Assembly: GCF_003364265.1 (NCBI RefSeq)
Contig: NZ_NXLW01000001.1
Span: 62,001-126,000, forward strand
From: Helicobacter aurati
GTDB taxonomy: Bacteria; Campylobacterota; Campylobacteria; Campylobacterales; Helicobacteraceae
DNA length: 64,000 nt
Direction: 5' to 3'
Positions 1 to 10,190 of the stretch are shown here, in pieces (the stretch's first letter is position 1; every line of letters starts with the position of its first letter). The notes beneath the pieces are model-generated. The model was not told the origin of the DNA and ran no database searches. It saw nothing but the letters and a program-made list of their open reading frames with translations. The position numbers were made by a program, and so were the translations under genes.

Positions 1-2
1 TA

Positions 3-1160
3 GTGAGCAAAATCGTTCTTGTTTACCGATATTCCGCTATAACCGCCTTAATTGCTCTACTTGTTACTTTTTTAGGATGTGATTCTCAAAAAAATTTTAA
101 ACCAAACATTATAAAAGGGAAAATCACCTTTAATTCTTCATTAGAGCAACCAATTATCCAAGCAACAAGAGTTAGTGCCCGCTTAAAAAACAATACAGCT
201 ATCTCTTTAGATTCTAAAATCATCAAACTACAACCAAACCAGAATCTTCTCTTTCAAGATTCTCAAGATTTATTAGTTACCAATGGTTGCACGGGCATAG
301 AAATATTACCCTATACAATCCAACATGATTCGCAAATTATCCCACAAAAAGATCATGCGATACATGTTGACACTCAGAGTTGCGTTATTTCTGCAAGTAA
401 AAAAGACAATATGGTAGCAGGAGTACTAGCAGACAACACGCTATTCTTATACAACACAGCCACTAAACAAATGATTTTCACTGACAAAGGTGAATCGATT
501 TATGCTATTTCATCGCTCAATGCGAATCCTGTATTTTTGGATACAGTTGTGATATTCCCTACACTTGACGGTAGGCTTAGTACATTAAATATAAAGCAAC
601 AAAAAATTATTAAAAATATCATTGTAAATACTGAAAAATTCCTTAATAATATTATTTATTTACAAGTTCAAAAAGACGATCTTATTAGCGCAACACAAAA
701 AAAACTTTATACTCTCACTCGAGGGGAGTCTTACTCCAAAGATTTAGAAATTCGCGATGTGTATTTTGATGGTAATTTTATTTATGTATTAAGTCTGAAT
801 GGCATCATCTACCAACTAGACAAGACTCTAGCCACAATGCAATCAGTCAAACTACCCTATGCTAACCTCAACGGAATAATCGTTAAAGAAGGGATACTCT
901 ATACTCTTGAAAGTCATGGAGGATTCTTAATCGCATTAAATACAAACGGGTTTAATTATGATGTATTTAAATTGCAGGGCTTTAAAAGGAATGCAACTAC
1001 TTTCTATACAAACAACACTTTCTTTATCGATAATAAAATATTAAATCTCAACGAACCTTATCACACAACAATCTACAAAATCAAACCGCAAACCAATTCC
1101 CCTACACACCAACAACTAAACTCTCATCAAGTATCACCACTACCAAACAAGGACAAATAA
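3..1160 (+). CDS. putative lipoprotein, beta-propeller-like
   Basis: The 385-residue protein starts at GTG in the third base of the window, so a start further upstream cannot be excluded. The N-terminus has a basic start, a hydrophobic stretch (about residues 10-24) and a lipobox-like LLVTFLGC, which suggests export and lipidation at Cys26. The rest has many short beta-type segments and reads like a repeat or propeller sensor (for example 'DGNFIYVLSLNGIIYQLD'). No catalytic motif is visible. It overlaps coaX by one base (TAATG) and is probably co-transcribed with it. In H. pylori a similar hypothetical gene precedes coaX, which fits (remembered synteny). Function unknown. Confidence 0.75.
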   Translation: MSKIVLVYRYSAITALIALLVTFLGCDSQKNFKPNIIKGKITFNSSLEQPIIQATRVSARLKNNTAISLDSKIIKLQPNQNLLFQDSQDLLVTNGCTGIEILPYTIQHDSQIIPQKDHAIHVDTQSCVISASKKDNMVAGVLADNTLFLYNTATKQMIFTDKGESIYAISSLNANPVFLDTVVIFPTLDGRLSTLNIKQQKIIKNIIVNTEKFLNNIIYLQVQKDDLISATQKKLYTLTRGESYSKDLEIRDVYFDGNFIYVLSLNGIIYQLDKTLATMQSVKLPYANLNGIIVKEGILYTLESHGGFLIALNTNGFNYDVFKLQGFKRNATTFYTNNTFFIDNKILNLNEPYHTTIYKIKPQTNSPTHQQLNSHQVSPLPNKDK

Positions 1161-1804
1161 TGTCTCATGTGATTTTATGTGATATTGGAAATTCTTTCTT
1201 GCACTTTTATTATTCAGGAAGAATCTGGAGAGAAAATCCCCACGATATTACTTTAAAAAAACCACATATCCCCATTTATTACATTAGTGTTAATCCAAGT
1301 TTCGAAAAAAAGCTGCTTGATTCTCATAAAAAATGTATAAACCTTGCTCCATACATTGATATTCCAACATCATACAAAGGATTAGGTATTGATAGAAAGG
1401 CAGCTTGCAAGGCAATAGAGCAAGGTGTCATCATTGATGCGGGTAGTGCCATTACGGTTGATATTGTTGAAAATTATAAGCATATAGGGGGTTATATCCT
1501 CCCTGGCATTAGTGCTTATCAAGAGCTCTACAAGAGTATTTCCCCTTCCCTTAGTGCTGGACTTAATCTTGGAGTAAATCTCTATTCACCACCGCAAAAT
1601 ACTAAAGATGCTATTAGCTTTGGAATCTTAAAAAGCATTCTATTCATGATAAAGCACACTTCACAAACAAAAAAAATTTATTTTACTGGTGGTGATGGGA
1701 AATTTTTTGCAAAGTTTTTTGAAAATGCTATCTTTGACAATACTCTTATCTTTAAGGGTATGCAGTTAGCAATTCGAGAAATAGAACAAAAACTACAAAA
1801 CTGA
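1160..1804 (+). CDS. coaX: type III pantothenate kinase
   Basis: CoaX phosphorylates pantothenate with ATP, the first step of coenzyme A synthesis, in the cytoplasm. At 214 residues it is close to the short Helicobacter CoaX. The ASKHA-fold signatures are visible: N-terminal DIGNS phosphate loop (residues 8-12), YKGLGIDR, the IDAGSAITVD segment with the catalytic Asp, GGYILPG, and TGGDG near the C-terminus. It starts at ATG with AAGGA upstream and overlaps the stop of the preceding lipoprotein gene, so the two are probably translationally coupled. Type III kinases are the insensitive, non-CoaA class usual in Campylobacterota. Confidence 0.93.
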   Translation: MSHVILCDIGNSFLHFYYSGRIWRENPHDITLKKPHIPIYYISVNPSFEKKLLDSHKKCINLAPYIDIPTSYKGLGIDRKAACKAIEQGVIIDAGSAITVDIVENYKHIGGYILPGISAYQELYKSISPSLSAGLNLGVNLYSPPQNTKDAISFGILKSILFMIKHTSQTKKIYFTGGDGKFFAKFFENAIFDNTLIFKGMQLAIREIEQKLQN

Positions 1805-1863
1805 TTCTAACTTAGCATAAAGCTGTGTAAAGACTAAAACTTTGATTTGATGATTTTGATAAT

Positions 1864-1906
1864 TTATTGCATTTTCATAAGATGAAAATAATTTATCTAG
1901 CAATAA
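1864..1906. other. nested intergenic stem-loop, possible convergent terminator
   Basis: TTATTGC (1864-1870) pairs with GCAATAA (1900-1906), and the inner arms ATTTTCAT (1871-1878) and ATGAAAAT (1882-1889) pair around a 3-nt loop. This gives about 15 base pairs with a 10-nt bulge. It lies in the 280-nt gap between coaX and mreC, which converge. The stem is AT-rich and has no clear T run, so a terminator role is a weak inference. No gene was found in the rest of this gap. Confidence 0.35.
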
Positions 1907-2084
1907 TTAACTTAAATAAGTCATTTTGCTTAGTTAAACTTGTCCGCGGAGCGCAATTACAAATCAAAAAAATAAATAAAATATCAAGATATGAAACTTA
2001 TCAGTAATAAAATCGTTGGATAATTACAATCCACTAATTGAGATTCTCTCTCCAAAAACTTATGCTAAACCACCAACACCGTTA

Positions 2085-2909
2085 CTATTTCTTTTTACTA
2101 TCTACATCTTGCGCCACAATATCGTTTGGATTCAGCCGTGTGATTTGAGGAATCTTCGTATCTACAAGCCACACATAATTCAAACGATTACTAAAAGCAT
2201 AAGGTTGAAGTTCTGCGCGTAAATACGCTTCTTGAAATTGAATATTACCAATTACACCAACTTCAATCCCTTCGAAAAAGATTCCATCTAAACCGCTAGT
2301 AACGACCTTATCGCCGGTTTTAATACTCTGCCAAGCAGGAATATAATCTATAATGATAGAGCCATCAGATAATGTTCTTAGAGTACCTGGGACATTATTC
2401 TCACCTATATAGACGCTATAACCACACTCGGGATCGCCATTGAGAATACCAAGCAAATGATTGTTAACAACTTTAGCAATCCCAATAGCATATCCATCTT
2501 TCACGATTCCAAATGTTTTCCTAGAATCTTTTTCTTGATCGTAGACAATCCAAACCTTTGTATAAGAACCAAGCGTAGCATAAGAAAGAACTTTAACCAA
2601 AGTAACATCCGTATCATTATAATGCCTTTCGAGATTTAAAGAATAGTACAAATTATCAAATTCCGCACGTAAAGCATTATAAGCTATATTTTGCTTTTCT
2701 AGTTGGACAATTTGCTCTCGCATTTCTTTAATCTTTTGAGCTTGATTAATATAATCTTGAATAAAAAAAGTCATATTTTGTTTTTTCTCAAGATACAATT
2801 CCTTAATGCCAAACGAAACACTAATAGCATACTCACGTAACGCGGGTATGAAACCCATTAACATAAATAATACCACCAAAATAAATACATAGACAGACAA
2901 TGTTCTCAC
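2085..2909 (-). CDS. mreC: rod shape-determining protein MreC
   Basis: MreC is a bitopic inner-membrane protein that links the MreB/elongasome machinery to periplasmic cell-wall synthases. The 274-residue product has a short cytoplasmic start, one transmembrane segment (about residues 5-23), a periplasmic coiled coil (about 40-95), and the MreC beta-domain ending with the typical GDKVVTSGLDGIFFEGIEVG segment. The tail is Lys-rich. It is the last gene of the minus-strand run cheV-fthC-rny-mreC, 18 nt after rny. mreB is not adjacent. The family match is clear from the C-terminal half. Confidence 0.9.
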   Translation of the reverse strand: MRTLSVYVFILVVLFMLMGFIPALREYAISVSFGIKELYLEKKQNMTFFIQDYINQAQKIKEMREQIVQLEKQNIAYNALRAEFDNLYYSLNLERHYNDTDVTLVKVLSYATLGSYTKVWIVYDQEKDSRKTFGIVKDGYAIGIAKVVNNHLLGILNGDPECGYSVYIGENNVPGTLRTLSDGSIIIDYIPAWQSIKTGDKVVTSGLDGIFFEGIEVGVIGNIQFQEAYLRAELQPYAFSNRLNYVWLVDTKIPQITRLNPNDIVAQDVDSKKK

Positions 2910-2927
2910 GATACATCCTTCAACGAA

Positions 2928-4469
2928 CTATGCAAATTCTACAGCTCGCACTTCTCGAATCACATTCACTTTAATACCACCATGATATTGCAATTGCTGC
3001 TGAATATCTTTAACGATTTCTCGCGCTAAAACAACAGCTTGTGAATCATCAATAAGTTCTGCACATACAATAACCCGAATCTCACGTCCAGCATTAATAG
3101 CATAAGCCTGCTTCACACCGAATTTTTGCATGGCAATTCTTTCTAAATCTTGCACTCTGTTTAAATAATTTTCCACAACTTCCAACCTTGCTCCAGGTCG
3201 AGCAGCACTCAAAATATCCGCCGTGCAAACAGCACTGCATTCTATACTTTCAGATTCTTCATGCCCATGATGCGCCCTAATCGCATTAATCACGACTGGA
3301 TGTTCCTTATAACGCAAACAAACTGCTGCTCCCAAATCCACATGACTCCCACCTATTTCATCAGTTAAAGCCTTACCAATATCATGCAAAAGTCCTGCCC
3401 TTCTAGCAAGCCTCCAGTCTCCGCCAAGCTCACTTGCAATAACACCTGCAATACGCGCTACTTCCAATGAATGACTTAAAGCGTTTTGTCCAAAGCTTGC
3501 ACGATAACGTAATTTACCTATAAGTCTTTTTAATTCTAAATGTACATTCCCTATTCCCAAATCTATCACAATGTTTTCCGCATCTTGAAGAGTTTGCTCG
3601 TCTATTTGCTCTCTGACTTTTGTATATACTTCTTCGATACGTGCGGGATGAATTCTTCCATCTGCTATAAGAATCTCCAATGTCTTGGCAGCGATAGCCC
3701 TACGATAAATATTAAATGAACTAAGAATTATCACATTAGAAACATCCTCGATAATAATATTCACGCCACTTATCATTTCTAACGCTTTAATATTGCGTCC
3801 ATCTTTACCTATAATTCGCCCTTTCAAATCATCGCTCGGTAGATTCACTACATTGATTAATCTTTCACTTGCATATTCTCCTGCAAAACGTGTGGTAGCT
3901 TGAGCAATAACAAAATTGGCTCTCTTTTCTGCTTCGTCTTTTGCTTCTCTCTCATATCTACGAATGAGATTCACCTTTTGTTGATGAAGCTCATCTTCCA
4001 ACAAACGCAAGAGGATTGATTTTGCCTCATCTTTTGTAAGAGAAGTATAATTTTCTAAAACAGAAATAAGCTCATTGGTTGTTTGTTTATATCGCATAAG
4101 AATCTTTCTTTGTTCATCTTTACATTGCAACAACTCCCTTTTAGTTTCCTCAATAATATGGTTATTCCCTTGTGATTCTTGTAATTGCATTGTTAGTTGT
4201 TGTTCTAAATCATCTGATTGTATCTCAGGGAAAGCAATGTGAGATCTATATTGATTCTGCACTTGTTGTTCCACTATTTTATCTTGTTTTACGCTGCCAA
4301 ATTGACATGACATCAATCGTTGAATCTCTGATTCTAAAGAAAGGATCTTGGCATGACTCTGATTGAGTATTACATTAATTTTAGATAAAAAAACTCTTTT
4401 TATAAGAAAAAAAGCAAGTAACCCAATACATAAAACCCCAATTATACAACAAACAACAATATCTATCAT
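2928..4469 (-). CDS. rny: ribonuclease Y
   Basis: RNase Y is a membrane-anchored endoribonuclease that starts mRNA decay. The 513-residue product shows the family order: N-terminal transmembrane helix (residues 1-24), a long Gln/Glu/Lys-rich coiled coil (about 35-190), a KH RNA-binding domain with GRIIGKDGRN (217-226), and an HD domain with LLHDIGKAL (HD at 362-363). The ATG overlaps the fthC stop in an ATGA, so translation is probably coupled. mreC follows after 18 nt. Length and domain order are normal for the family. Confidence 0.95.
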   Translation of the reverse strand: MIDIVVCCIIGVLCIGLLAFFLIKRVFLSKINVILNQSHAKILSLESEIQRLMSCQFGSVKQDKIVEQQVQNQYRSHIAFPEIQSDDLEQQLTMQLQESQGNNHIIEETKRELLQCKDEQRKILMRYKQTTNELISVLENYTSLTKDEAKSILLRLLEDELHQQKVNLIRRYEREAKDEAEKRANFVIAQATTRFAGEYASERLINVVNLPSDDLKGRIIGKDGRNIKALEMISGVNIIIEDVSNVIILSSFNIYRRAIAAKTLEILIADGRIHPARIEEVYTKVREQIDEQTLQDAENIVIDLGIGNVHLELKRLIGKLRYRASFGQNALSHSLEVARIAGVIASELGGDWRLARRAGLLHDIGKALTDEIGGSHVDLGAAVCLRYKEHPVVINAIRAHHGHEESESIECSAVCTADILSAARPGARLEVVENYLNRVQDLERIAMQKFGVKQAYAINAGREIRVIVCAELIDDSQAVVLAREIVKDIQQQLQYHGGIKVNVIREVRAVEFA

Positions 4470-5152
4470 GATCTTCCACTTATATAAATATCTGCTTGTA
4501 TATCATAATCATTACACAAAGAAGCATCAGAAATATTCTTTTTCCTGCTAACAAAAATGCTATATGGCTTTACCCGTAAAGTTGCATAGAATCTATCATA
4601 CATACCTTTTCCAAATCCCACACGTTTCAAGTCTTTATCTACCCCTAAAACTGGAACTACTGCAATATCTATTGTAGTCATTCTCTCTATTATTTTACTC
4701 TGGGGTTCTTTTATATGAAAATAATTTTTTGCTAAAGGTAAACGAAATTCTACCATTTTTAGATCATTTTTTATAATTCTGGGCACCAAAACATAATAGA
4801 TTTTTTTCTTTCGTAAAAATGCAATGATTCTATTTACCTGCACTTCGAATGGCAATGCACAATAAAGTAGAATAGAACAAAATTTCTTATTAGTCTGAAT
4901 AAAAAATAGTCGCTTATCTTTTAGATACTTATAACAATTTGGTTTGCGATACAACATAATACAAGAAAGAATATCTTGCGTTATACGTTTGTCCCTAAAA
5001 TACACGGGAGAATGTGCAAAATTATAATAATTTACTCCGTTTGATTCTGTTGTTTGTTTGTTTGGTATATGCCAAATTGTTTTTTTTGCGATTTGTGATT
5101 TAATAGAGCGACGATAATGCTCTTTGTCTGTGTTATTTTTTTTCAAATCCAA
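4466..5152 (-). CDS. fthC: 5-formyltetrahydrofolate cyclo-ligase family protein
   Basis: The enzyme converts 5-formyl-THF to 5,10-methenyl-THF using ATP in folate one-carbon metabolism. The C-terminal half carries the family signature VPVLGVDKDLKRVGFGKGMYDRF, including the phosphate-binding GFGKGMYDR. The first 50 residues are poorly conserved and Lys-rich. The assigned start is a TTG at 5152; a second in-frame TTG two codons later is equally possible, and no strong Shine-Dalgarno decides it. It lies 28 nt after cheV and overlaps rny by 4 nt. The N-terminal region looks divergent, so family is certain but exact start is not. Confidence 0.85.
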   Translation of the reverse strand: MDLKKNNTDKEHYRRSIKSQIAKKTIWHIPNKQTTESNGVNYYNFAHSPVYFRDKRITQDILSCIMLYRKPNCYKYLKDKRLFFIQTNKKFCSILLYCALPFEVQVNRIIAFLRKKKIYYVLVPRIIKNDLKMVEFRLPLAKNYFHIKEPQSKIIERMTTIDIAVVPVLGVDKDLKRVGFGKGMYDRFYATLRVKPYSIFVSRKKNISDASLCNDYDIQADIYISGRS

Positions 5153-5180
5153 ACTATATCTTTCACAATCTCTTTGAGAA

Positions 5181-6134
5181 TTACAATCTTAATGCCTCTC
5201 TCAAAGCATCCTCTATTTCGGTAGGGTTAGATTTTGTAATGAATGCATTAGCCTTTAAGGATTGTGCTTTTTCAATATTAGAATCATTGGACATCGAAGA
5301 GTTAACTATTACAGGAAGATCTTTTGTTCTTTCATTGTCTCTAATATGTTTTAATACCTCAAAACCAGAAATGAGCGGCATCTCTAAATCAGTAATAACT
5401 GCCCCCACTAAAGATATTACTCCCGGACTAGCAAGATATTCCAAAAGGGCTTTCCCATTAGGAAAGGTGAAATACTTCAATTCTAACTTTTCCATAATAA
5501 TTTGTAAAGAATGCTGTGCTGGTTTAGAATCTTCAGCAATAAGAACAATCTTATCACTTGCAATAGATTGTAAATTTTGAAGCTGTAACTCATGATTAGT
5601 TTGAAAAATAGGAAACGCATCAAATACCATTCTTTCTACATCCATGATTTGAACAACCGAACCATCATCAAATTTTGTTGTTGCAGTAATTTTATTATTG
5701 CCATCAAAACCATATTCACTGCCTACAACGACGGCATCCCAATTCCTTTGGATAATACGTTTTACGCTAAGTATCTTTAATCCCACAGTGCATTGAGAAA
5801 AATTACATATAACTACCAAGTCTTTTCCAGTTGAACTCTGAACAGAATGCTGCCTTAAATCTTGCTTTGGATTGTTACTATTAAAATACAACCATCTCCG
5901 CATATCCACAAGCGGCATACTCTCTCCTCGAACAGTCAAAAAACCCAAAATAATTCCTTCATTTTCTCCGGCTGTCTCTGTTAATTCTCCGTCATAATAA
6001 ATAATTTCACGAATCTTAAAAACATTCATTGCATAAAGTTGGTTGTTTTCTTCATTATCCTCCAAAGTAAAACATAAAAATTGTGCTTCATTATTGAGAT
6101 GAAGTGAAGTTGTCTTATCAATACTGCTTATCAC
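5181..6134 (-). CDS. cheV: chemotaxis coupling protein CheV (CheW-REC)
   Basis: CheV couples chemoreceptors to CheA and contains its own phosphorylatable receiver. The 317-residue protein has a CheW-like domain (about residues 15-175, with GFLTVRGESMPLVDM) and a C-terminal REC domain (about 195-317). The REC acidic pocket is Glu201/Asp202, the phospho-acceptor is Asp249 in VITDLEMP, and the conserved Lys is in AFITKSN. Helicobacter usually carry several CheV paralogues; which one this is cannot be told here. It heads the minus-strand run cheV-fthC-rny-mreC and diverges from serS over 127 nt. Confidence 0.94.
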   Translation of the reverse strand: MISSIDKTTSLHLNNEAQFLCFTLEDNEENNQLYAMNVFKIREIIYYDGELTETAGENEGIILGFLTVRGESMPLVDMRRWLYFNSNNPKQDLRQHSVQSSTGKDLVVICNFSQCTVGLKILSVKRIIQRNWDAVVVGSEYGFDGNNKITATTKFDDGSVVQIMDVERMVFDAFPIFQTNHELQLQNLQSIASDKIVLIAEDSKPAQHSLQIIMEKLELKYFTFPNGKALLEYLASPGVISLVGAVITDLEMPLISGFEVLKHIRDNERTKDLPVIVNSSMSNDSNIEKAQSLKANAFITKSNPTEIEDALREALRL

Positions 6135-6223
6135 GATAACTCCTCATAAAATTTTCATTAAACTAAATTCCATATTTTAACAAAAAATATTTTTGTCAAA
6201 GATATTTCATTGCATTTATTTGA

Positions 6224-6229
6224 TATAAT
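6224..6229 (+). promoter_or_regulatory. -10 box of serS
   Basis: A perfect TATAAT preceded by TGA (extended -10 style) lies 32 nt before the serS ATG in the cheV-serS divergent gap. No good -35 is seen, which is normal for Helicobacter housekeeping promoters. Confidence 0.6.
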
Positions 6230-6261
6230 TCGGATTCTGATTATTTGGTTTAGGCATTACT

Positions 6262-7572
6262 ATGATAGATACAAAGATTTTACTCAACGATTTTGACTTC
6301 GCAGCAGATAATCTCGCAACACGAGGAATAGATAAAGATACATTACAAAACCTCCAAGATAAAATTGATGCCCATAAAAAACTCAAAATAGACACAGAGC
6401 AACAACAAGCACAACAAAATAAACTTTCTAAGCAATTTAATCTTCTAAAGAATAGTGATGATTCGCAAGAAAAAGAAATTTGTCAACGTAAATTGCAAGA
6501 TCTCAAAGAATCTATCAAAAAAAATAAATCAATTTTGAAAGCACAACTCAATTACTTAGAACAAACGCTTCTAATGATTCCAAATCTGATTGATAAAAAA
6601 ACACCCGTTGGGAAAGATTCAAGTCAAAATGTTGAGATAAAAACCGTGCTTACTCCACCGATGTTTGATTTTCTCCCAAAACAGCATTGGGAATTAGCAC
6701 AGCAAAACAAATGGATAGATATGGAATCTGGCGTCAAACTTGCTAAAAGTCGATTTTCTGTTTTGAGAGGGATGGGGGCTAGATTAAATCATGCTCTTAT
6801 TTCTTATATGCTTGATTTTAATGCAAAAAATGGTTTTGAAATATGTTCTGTGCCAGTTATTGTGAATGAAAGAGCACTGCTAGGTACAGGTCAACTTCCA
6901 AAATTTGCTGACGACATGTTTCGGTTAGAAAACTTTTCTGAAGAAAATTTAACAACACAAACACTGGACAATACAAAAAAATCACAAGACAAGCATAATC
7001 TCTATCTAATATCAACTTCTGAAATAGCACTAACCAACCTCTATCAAGATACAATTATCCCTGAAGAGAATCTTCCTATCCTTCTTACCGCATACACTCC
7101 TTGTTTCCGTAAAGAAGCTGGTAGTGCGGGTAGAGATACAAGAGGCATTATTCGACAACATCAATTTGATAAAGTAGAATTAGTTGCAATTACATCACAA
7201 CAAGAGAGCGAAGCAATGCAACAAAGAATGATTGACATTGCCTCTGGGCTTTTAGAATCTTTAGAATTGCCACATAGATTAATGCAACTATGCAGCGGAG
7301 ATATTGGATTCTCTGCAACCAATACTGTTGACATAGAAGTTTGGCTCCCAGGACAAAATTGCTATCGAGAAATTAGCTCTGTTTCTAATTGTGCAGATTT
7401 TCAAGCAAGACGAGCTAAAATACGTTACAAGCAAGGAGGAAAAAACATTCTAACGCATACATTGAACGGTTCCAGTTTGGCAGTTGGTAGAACATTAGTA
7501 GCAATTATGGAGAATTTTCAACAATCAGATGGCAATATTAAGATTCCGAAAGTCTTAGAAAAGTATCTCTAA
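6262..7572 (+). CDS. serS: seryl-tRNA synthetase
   Basis: SerRS charges tRNA-Ser (and tRNA-Sec) with serine in the cytoplasm. The 436-residue protein has the N-terminal coiled-coil arm (about residues 28-105) and a class II core. Motif 2 is visible in [28 protein letters not shown], and motif 3 near the end in [18 protein letters not shown]. The ATG start has the perfect TATAAT 32 nt upstream. A TPR protein gene follows after 58 nt, an arrangement also recalled from H. pylori (HP1480-HP1479). Confidence 0.97.
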   Translation: MIDTKILLNDFDFAADNLATRGIDKDTLQNLQDKIDAHKKLKIDTEQQQAQQNKLSKQFNLLKNSDDSQEKEICQRKLQDLKESIKKNKSILKAQLNYLEQTLLMIPNLIDKKTPVGKDSSQNVEIKTVLTPPMFDFLPKQHWELAQQNKWIDMESGVKLAKSRFSVLRGMGARLNHALISYMLDFNAKNGFEICSVPVIVNERALLGTGQLPKFADDMFRLENFSEENLTTQTLDNTKKSQDKHNLYLISTSEIALTNLYQDTIIPEENLPILLTAYTPCFRKEAGSAGRDTRGIIRQHQFDKVELVAITSQQESEAMQQRMIDIASGLLESLELPHRLMQLCSGDIGFSATNTVDIEVWLPGQNCYREISSVSNCADFQARRAKIRYKQGGKNILTHTLNGSSLAVGRTLVAIMENFQQSDGNIKIPKVLEKYL

Positions 7573-7630
7573 GGTACATAACGAAATGTTTTGCCTATAT
7601 TAATTTATTACAATACTTTAGGAATAAAAA

Positions 7631-10138
7631 ATGGCAGAAGAGGAAAAAGCACAAGATACAACCCCAGAATCTGACACCCAAGCAGCAAAACCAAAGCCTA
7701 ACAAATTCAGTAAGCTTATGGCATTTTTCACTCCATTGGAAAACTTCGCAAAAGATAATGCTAAAGATCTTCCACTGATTAGAAACCTCGATGATAAGCT
7801 AGGCATCACAACCAAACGAATCATCCTTGCAATAGGTGTTATTGTATTCATTATCCTTGTGATCGTCTTGCTTTTAATTGCATTTAAACCAAAACATGAT
7901 GAAACTAGCGAAGACATTTTGTCATCTCAAATGCAATCAAATGCTCCGCAAGATGGCAATAATGCAACAGGCACTTCAGATGGAAAACTAACCAAAAATG
8001 CGGGGGAAAGCCTTGATTCTATTGTTATTCCAGACGTCAACATAACGACAAAATCCCCCGTAATTGACGACAAGAATCTTGAAGCGATGATAGAAAAAGC
8101 TGATATTATGTATAAAACAGGCAACAAAGAAGAAGCATTACAGCTATTTAACCGTATTGCAAGTTATTCTAAGGCTATCGCGAATTATAACTTAGGAGTC
8201 ATCAACGCAAAATCCAAAAATTACGAGATGAGCATACAATATTATGATAAGGCAATACAAGCGGGAGAGGATGTACCATTAAGCGCGATAAATGCAGCTG
8301 TAAGTGCTTTTCATCTAGGCGATATGAATAAATATCAATATTATATTAATATCGCGAATACCTATGCAAATCAAATTAGCAATCTGCCTCCTTATGCTTA
8401 TTCATACGCACTTAATCAATACTATCAAGGACAATATTTCGAAGCACTATCTCCACTTAACAATAATAGTAACGTAAACTTTGATAAAGACACAAAAAGG
8501 CTCGCAGCAAAGCTCTATACTCTCTTTAATGATAATGTGCAAGCATACAATAATCTAAAAGCCGTCGCACAGAATCAAGATGAGCTAGCGTTAGGGCAAC
8601 TACTAGCGAGGCAGGGGAATCTCAATGCTGCTCGCGGGCATATTTTTACTTATCTCACTCAATATCCCGAAGACTGGCATGCACGAATGACTATGCAAAT
8701 CATTAGTCTTAAACTTGGTGATTTTTTAGAAGCAGCGCGTATTATTGATGAATTTGGTGCGGAACAAAAAGAACTCCATATTGCAAATCCCTATCCCATT
8801 AAAGCGCGTGTATCTCCGAGTATTTTTGACATTGAACTTGCGCAACAGCAATTTTGGGATAGAACTTTTGAACACTCCAATCTCTTAACAAGTAAGATTC
8901 TCTTTTATTATGCGCCTTATCGCGTATTTAATGTATCTGAAGCAATCAATATTATTTCAGACGGAGTACTAGATTCCAATATTAATGCAACTAATTTAGA
9001 GGAAAGTCGAGCTATCTTGATTAAAGGTGCAACTATTTCTAATATTAATCTGAATATAGCCAAGGCATTACAACAAATTAACAGAAATAACTTGCGAAAA
9101 GCTATGCGTCTCCTAAACGAATTTACAGAGCAAAATCCCAATCATGCTGTATTGCATTACAACACAGGGTTAATCTATGCCCAAATGGGGAATTTCGAAC
9201 AAGCATACAAACACTTTCTAAAAGCATACCATTTGGATATGACCGACTTACAAGCAGGAGTATTTGCGCTGATAACAGGTAAGCTTATTTATAAAGATAT
9301 TAGTATCCTTAATGCCAATGTAACGCAAAGTATTTTAGATAGTAAAATGCCAGAAAATGATTTGCAACTCTATATTAAATTAAAAGAATGGAATAATGAT
9401 CCTAAAAAAATCGGTATCTATATTCCCAATAGCAATGAAACAAGACCGTTATCACTTGCCTTTCAATCTATTAGTGCTATACATTTACACAATATTCAAA
9501 ATATTATTGCAGGCTTTGAAAAACTCAAAAAACAACAACCTAGCGATATAGTCTCTAATCTACTCTATAATTTAGCAAAAAACTATGGTTTAAACGTGAA
9601 AAATTCAGCACTGAATCTGCAACATGTCTTTAATGATCGAAACATTAATTTAGATAATGTGTTCTATGGTCCAAACCTTGCTCGTGAATTATATATCTAT
9701 GTAGGATTCATTACGGGAAACTTAGAAAAACAAAAAGATTTACTCAATTACAAGTTAAGCACACAATCACAAAACCCTAACGGACTGCTTCAAGCCTTAG
9801 GATTATTAAATATTTATTTACATAATTTTGAAGAAAGCTATACAATTTATGACAGATTAATTAATACACTAAACGAAGATGATAGTATTACACGTTATAT
9901 GGGTGCTGTTGCCGCTATTGGTGCTGGACAAAAAAACGCTGCTAGCCTACTTCTACAATTGTCTAAAATGGATTCTAGTACTAACTATGAGAGTCGCTAT
10001 GCACTTGGTTTGCTGTATCAAGAAGCGCAAAATTATAACGCAGCAGCACAACATTATAATAGTATAGCAAACCATGGATTCCAATCTGAATTTTTAGATT
10101 TCACTATCGATGATGAAAACGTTAATGCACCAGAATGA
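7631..10138 (+). CDS. large membrane-anchored TPR protein (HP1479-like)
   Basis: The 835-residue protein has a Lys-rich cytoplasmic start, one strong transmembrane helix (about residues 61-83, RIILAIGVIVFIILVIVLLL), then an Asn/Asp-rich linker and many tetratricopeptide-like helical pairs (for example about 150-240 with 'ALQLFNRIASYSKAIANYNLG', 490-545 and 740-815). TPR arrays bind proteins, so a scaffold role at the inner membrane with the array outside the cytoplasm is likely, but the partner is unknown. It follows serS by 58 nt with AGGAATAAA upstream. The serS-TPR pairing is conserved in Helicobacter by memory. No enzyme motif is seen. Confidence 0.85.
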   Translation: MAEEEKAQDTTPESDTQAAKPKPNKFSKLMAFFTPLENFAKDNAKDLPLIRNLDDKLGITTKRIILAIGVIVFIILVIVLLLIAFKPKHDETSEDILSSQMQSNAPQDGNNATGTSDGKLTKNAGESLDSIVIPDVNITTKSPVIDDKNLEAMIEKADIMYKTGNKEEALQLFNRIASYSKAIANYNLGVINAKSKNYEMSIQYYDKAIQAGEDVPLSAINAAVSAFHLGDMNKYQYYINIANTYANQISNLPPYAYSYALNQYYQGQYFEALSPLNNNSNVNFDKDTKRLAAKLYTLFNDNVQAYNNLKAVAQNQDELALGQLLARQGNLNAARGHIFTYLTQYPEDWHARMTMQIISLKLGDFLEAARIIDEFGAEQKELHIANPYPIKARVSPSIFDIELAQQQFWDRTFEHSNLLTSKILFYYAPYRVFNVSEAINIISDGVLDSNINATNLEESRAILIKGATISNINLNIAKALQQINRNNLRKAMRLLNEFTEQNPNHAVLHYNTGLIYAQMGNFEQAYKHFLKAYHLDMTDLQAGVFALITGKLIYKDISILNANVTQSILDSKMPENDLQLYIKLKEWNNDPKKIGIYIPNSNETRPLSLAFQSISAIHLHNIQNIIAGFEKLKKQQPSDIVSNLLYNLAKNYGLNVKNSALNLQHVFNDRNINLDNVFYGPNLARELYIYVGFITGNLEKQKDLLNYKLSTQSQNPNGLLQALGLLNIYLHNFEESYTIYDRLINTLNEDDSITRYMGAVAAIGAGQKNAASLLLQLSKMDSSTNYESRYALGLLYQEAQNYNAAAQHYNSIANHGFQSEFLDFTIDDENVNAPE

Positions 10139-10190
10139 CCGATATGCTTCTTGTAATTCAATAAAATGATAAAACCCTTAAATACAGACA

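Noticed and set aside
2016-2222. 68-codon plus-strand frame at the mreC 3' end
   Set aside because: It overlaps mreC antisense and begins in AT-rich intergenic sequence with no ribosome site.
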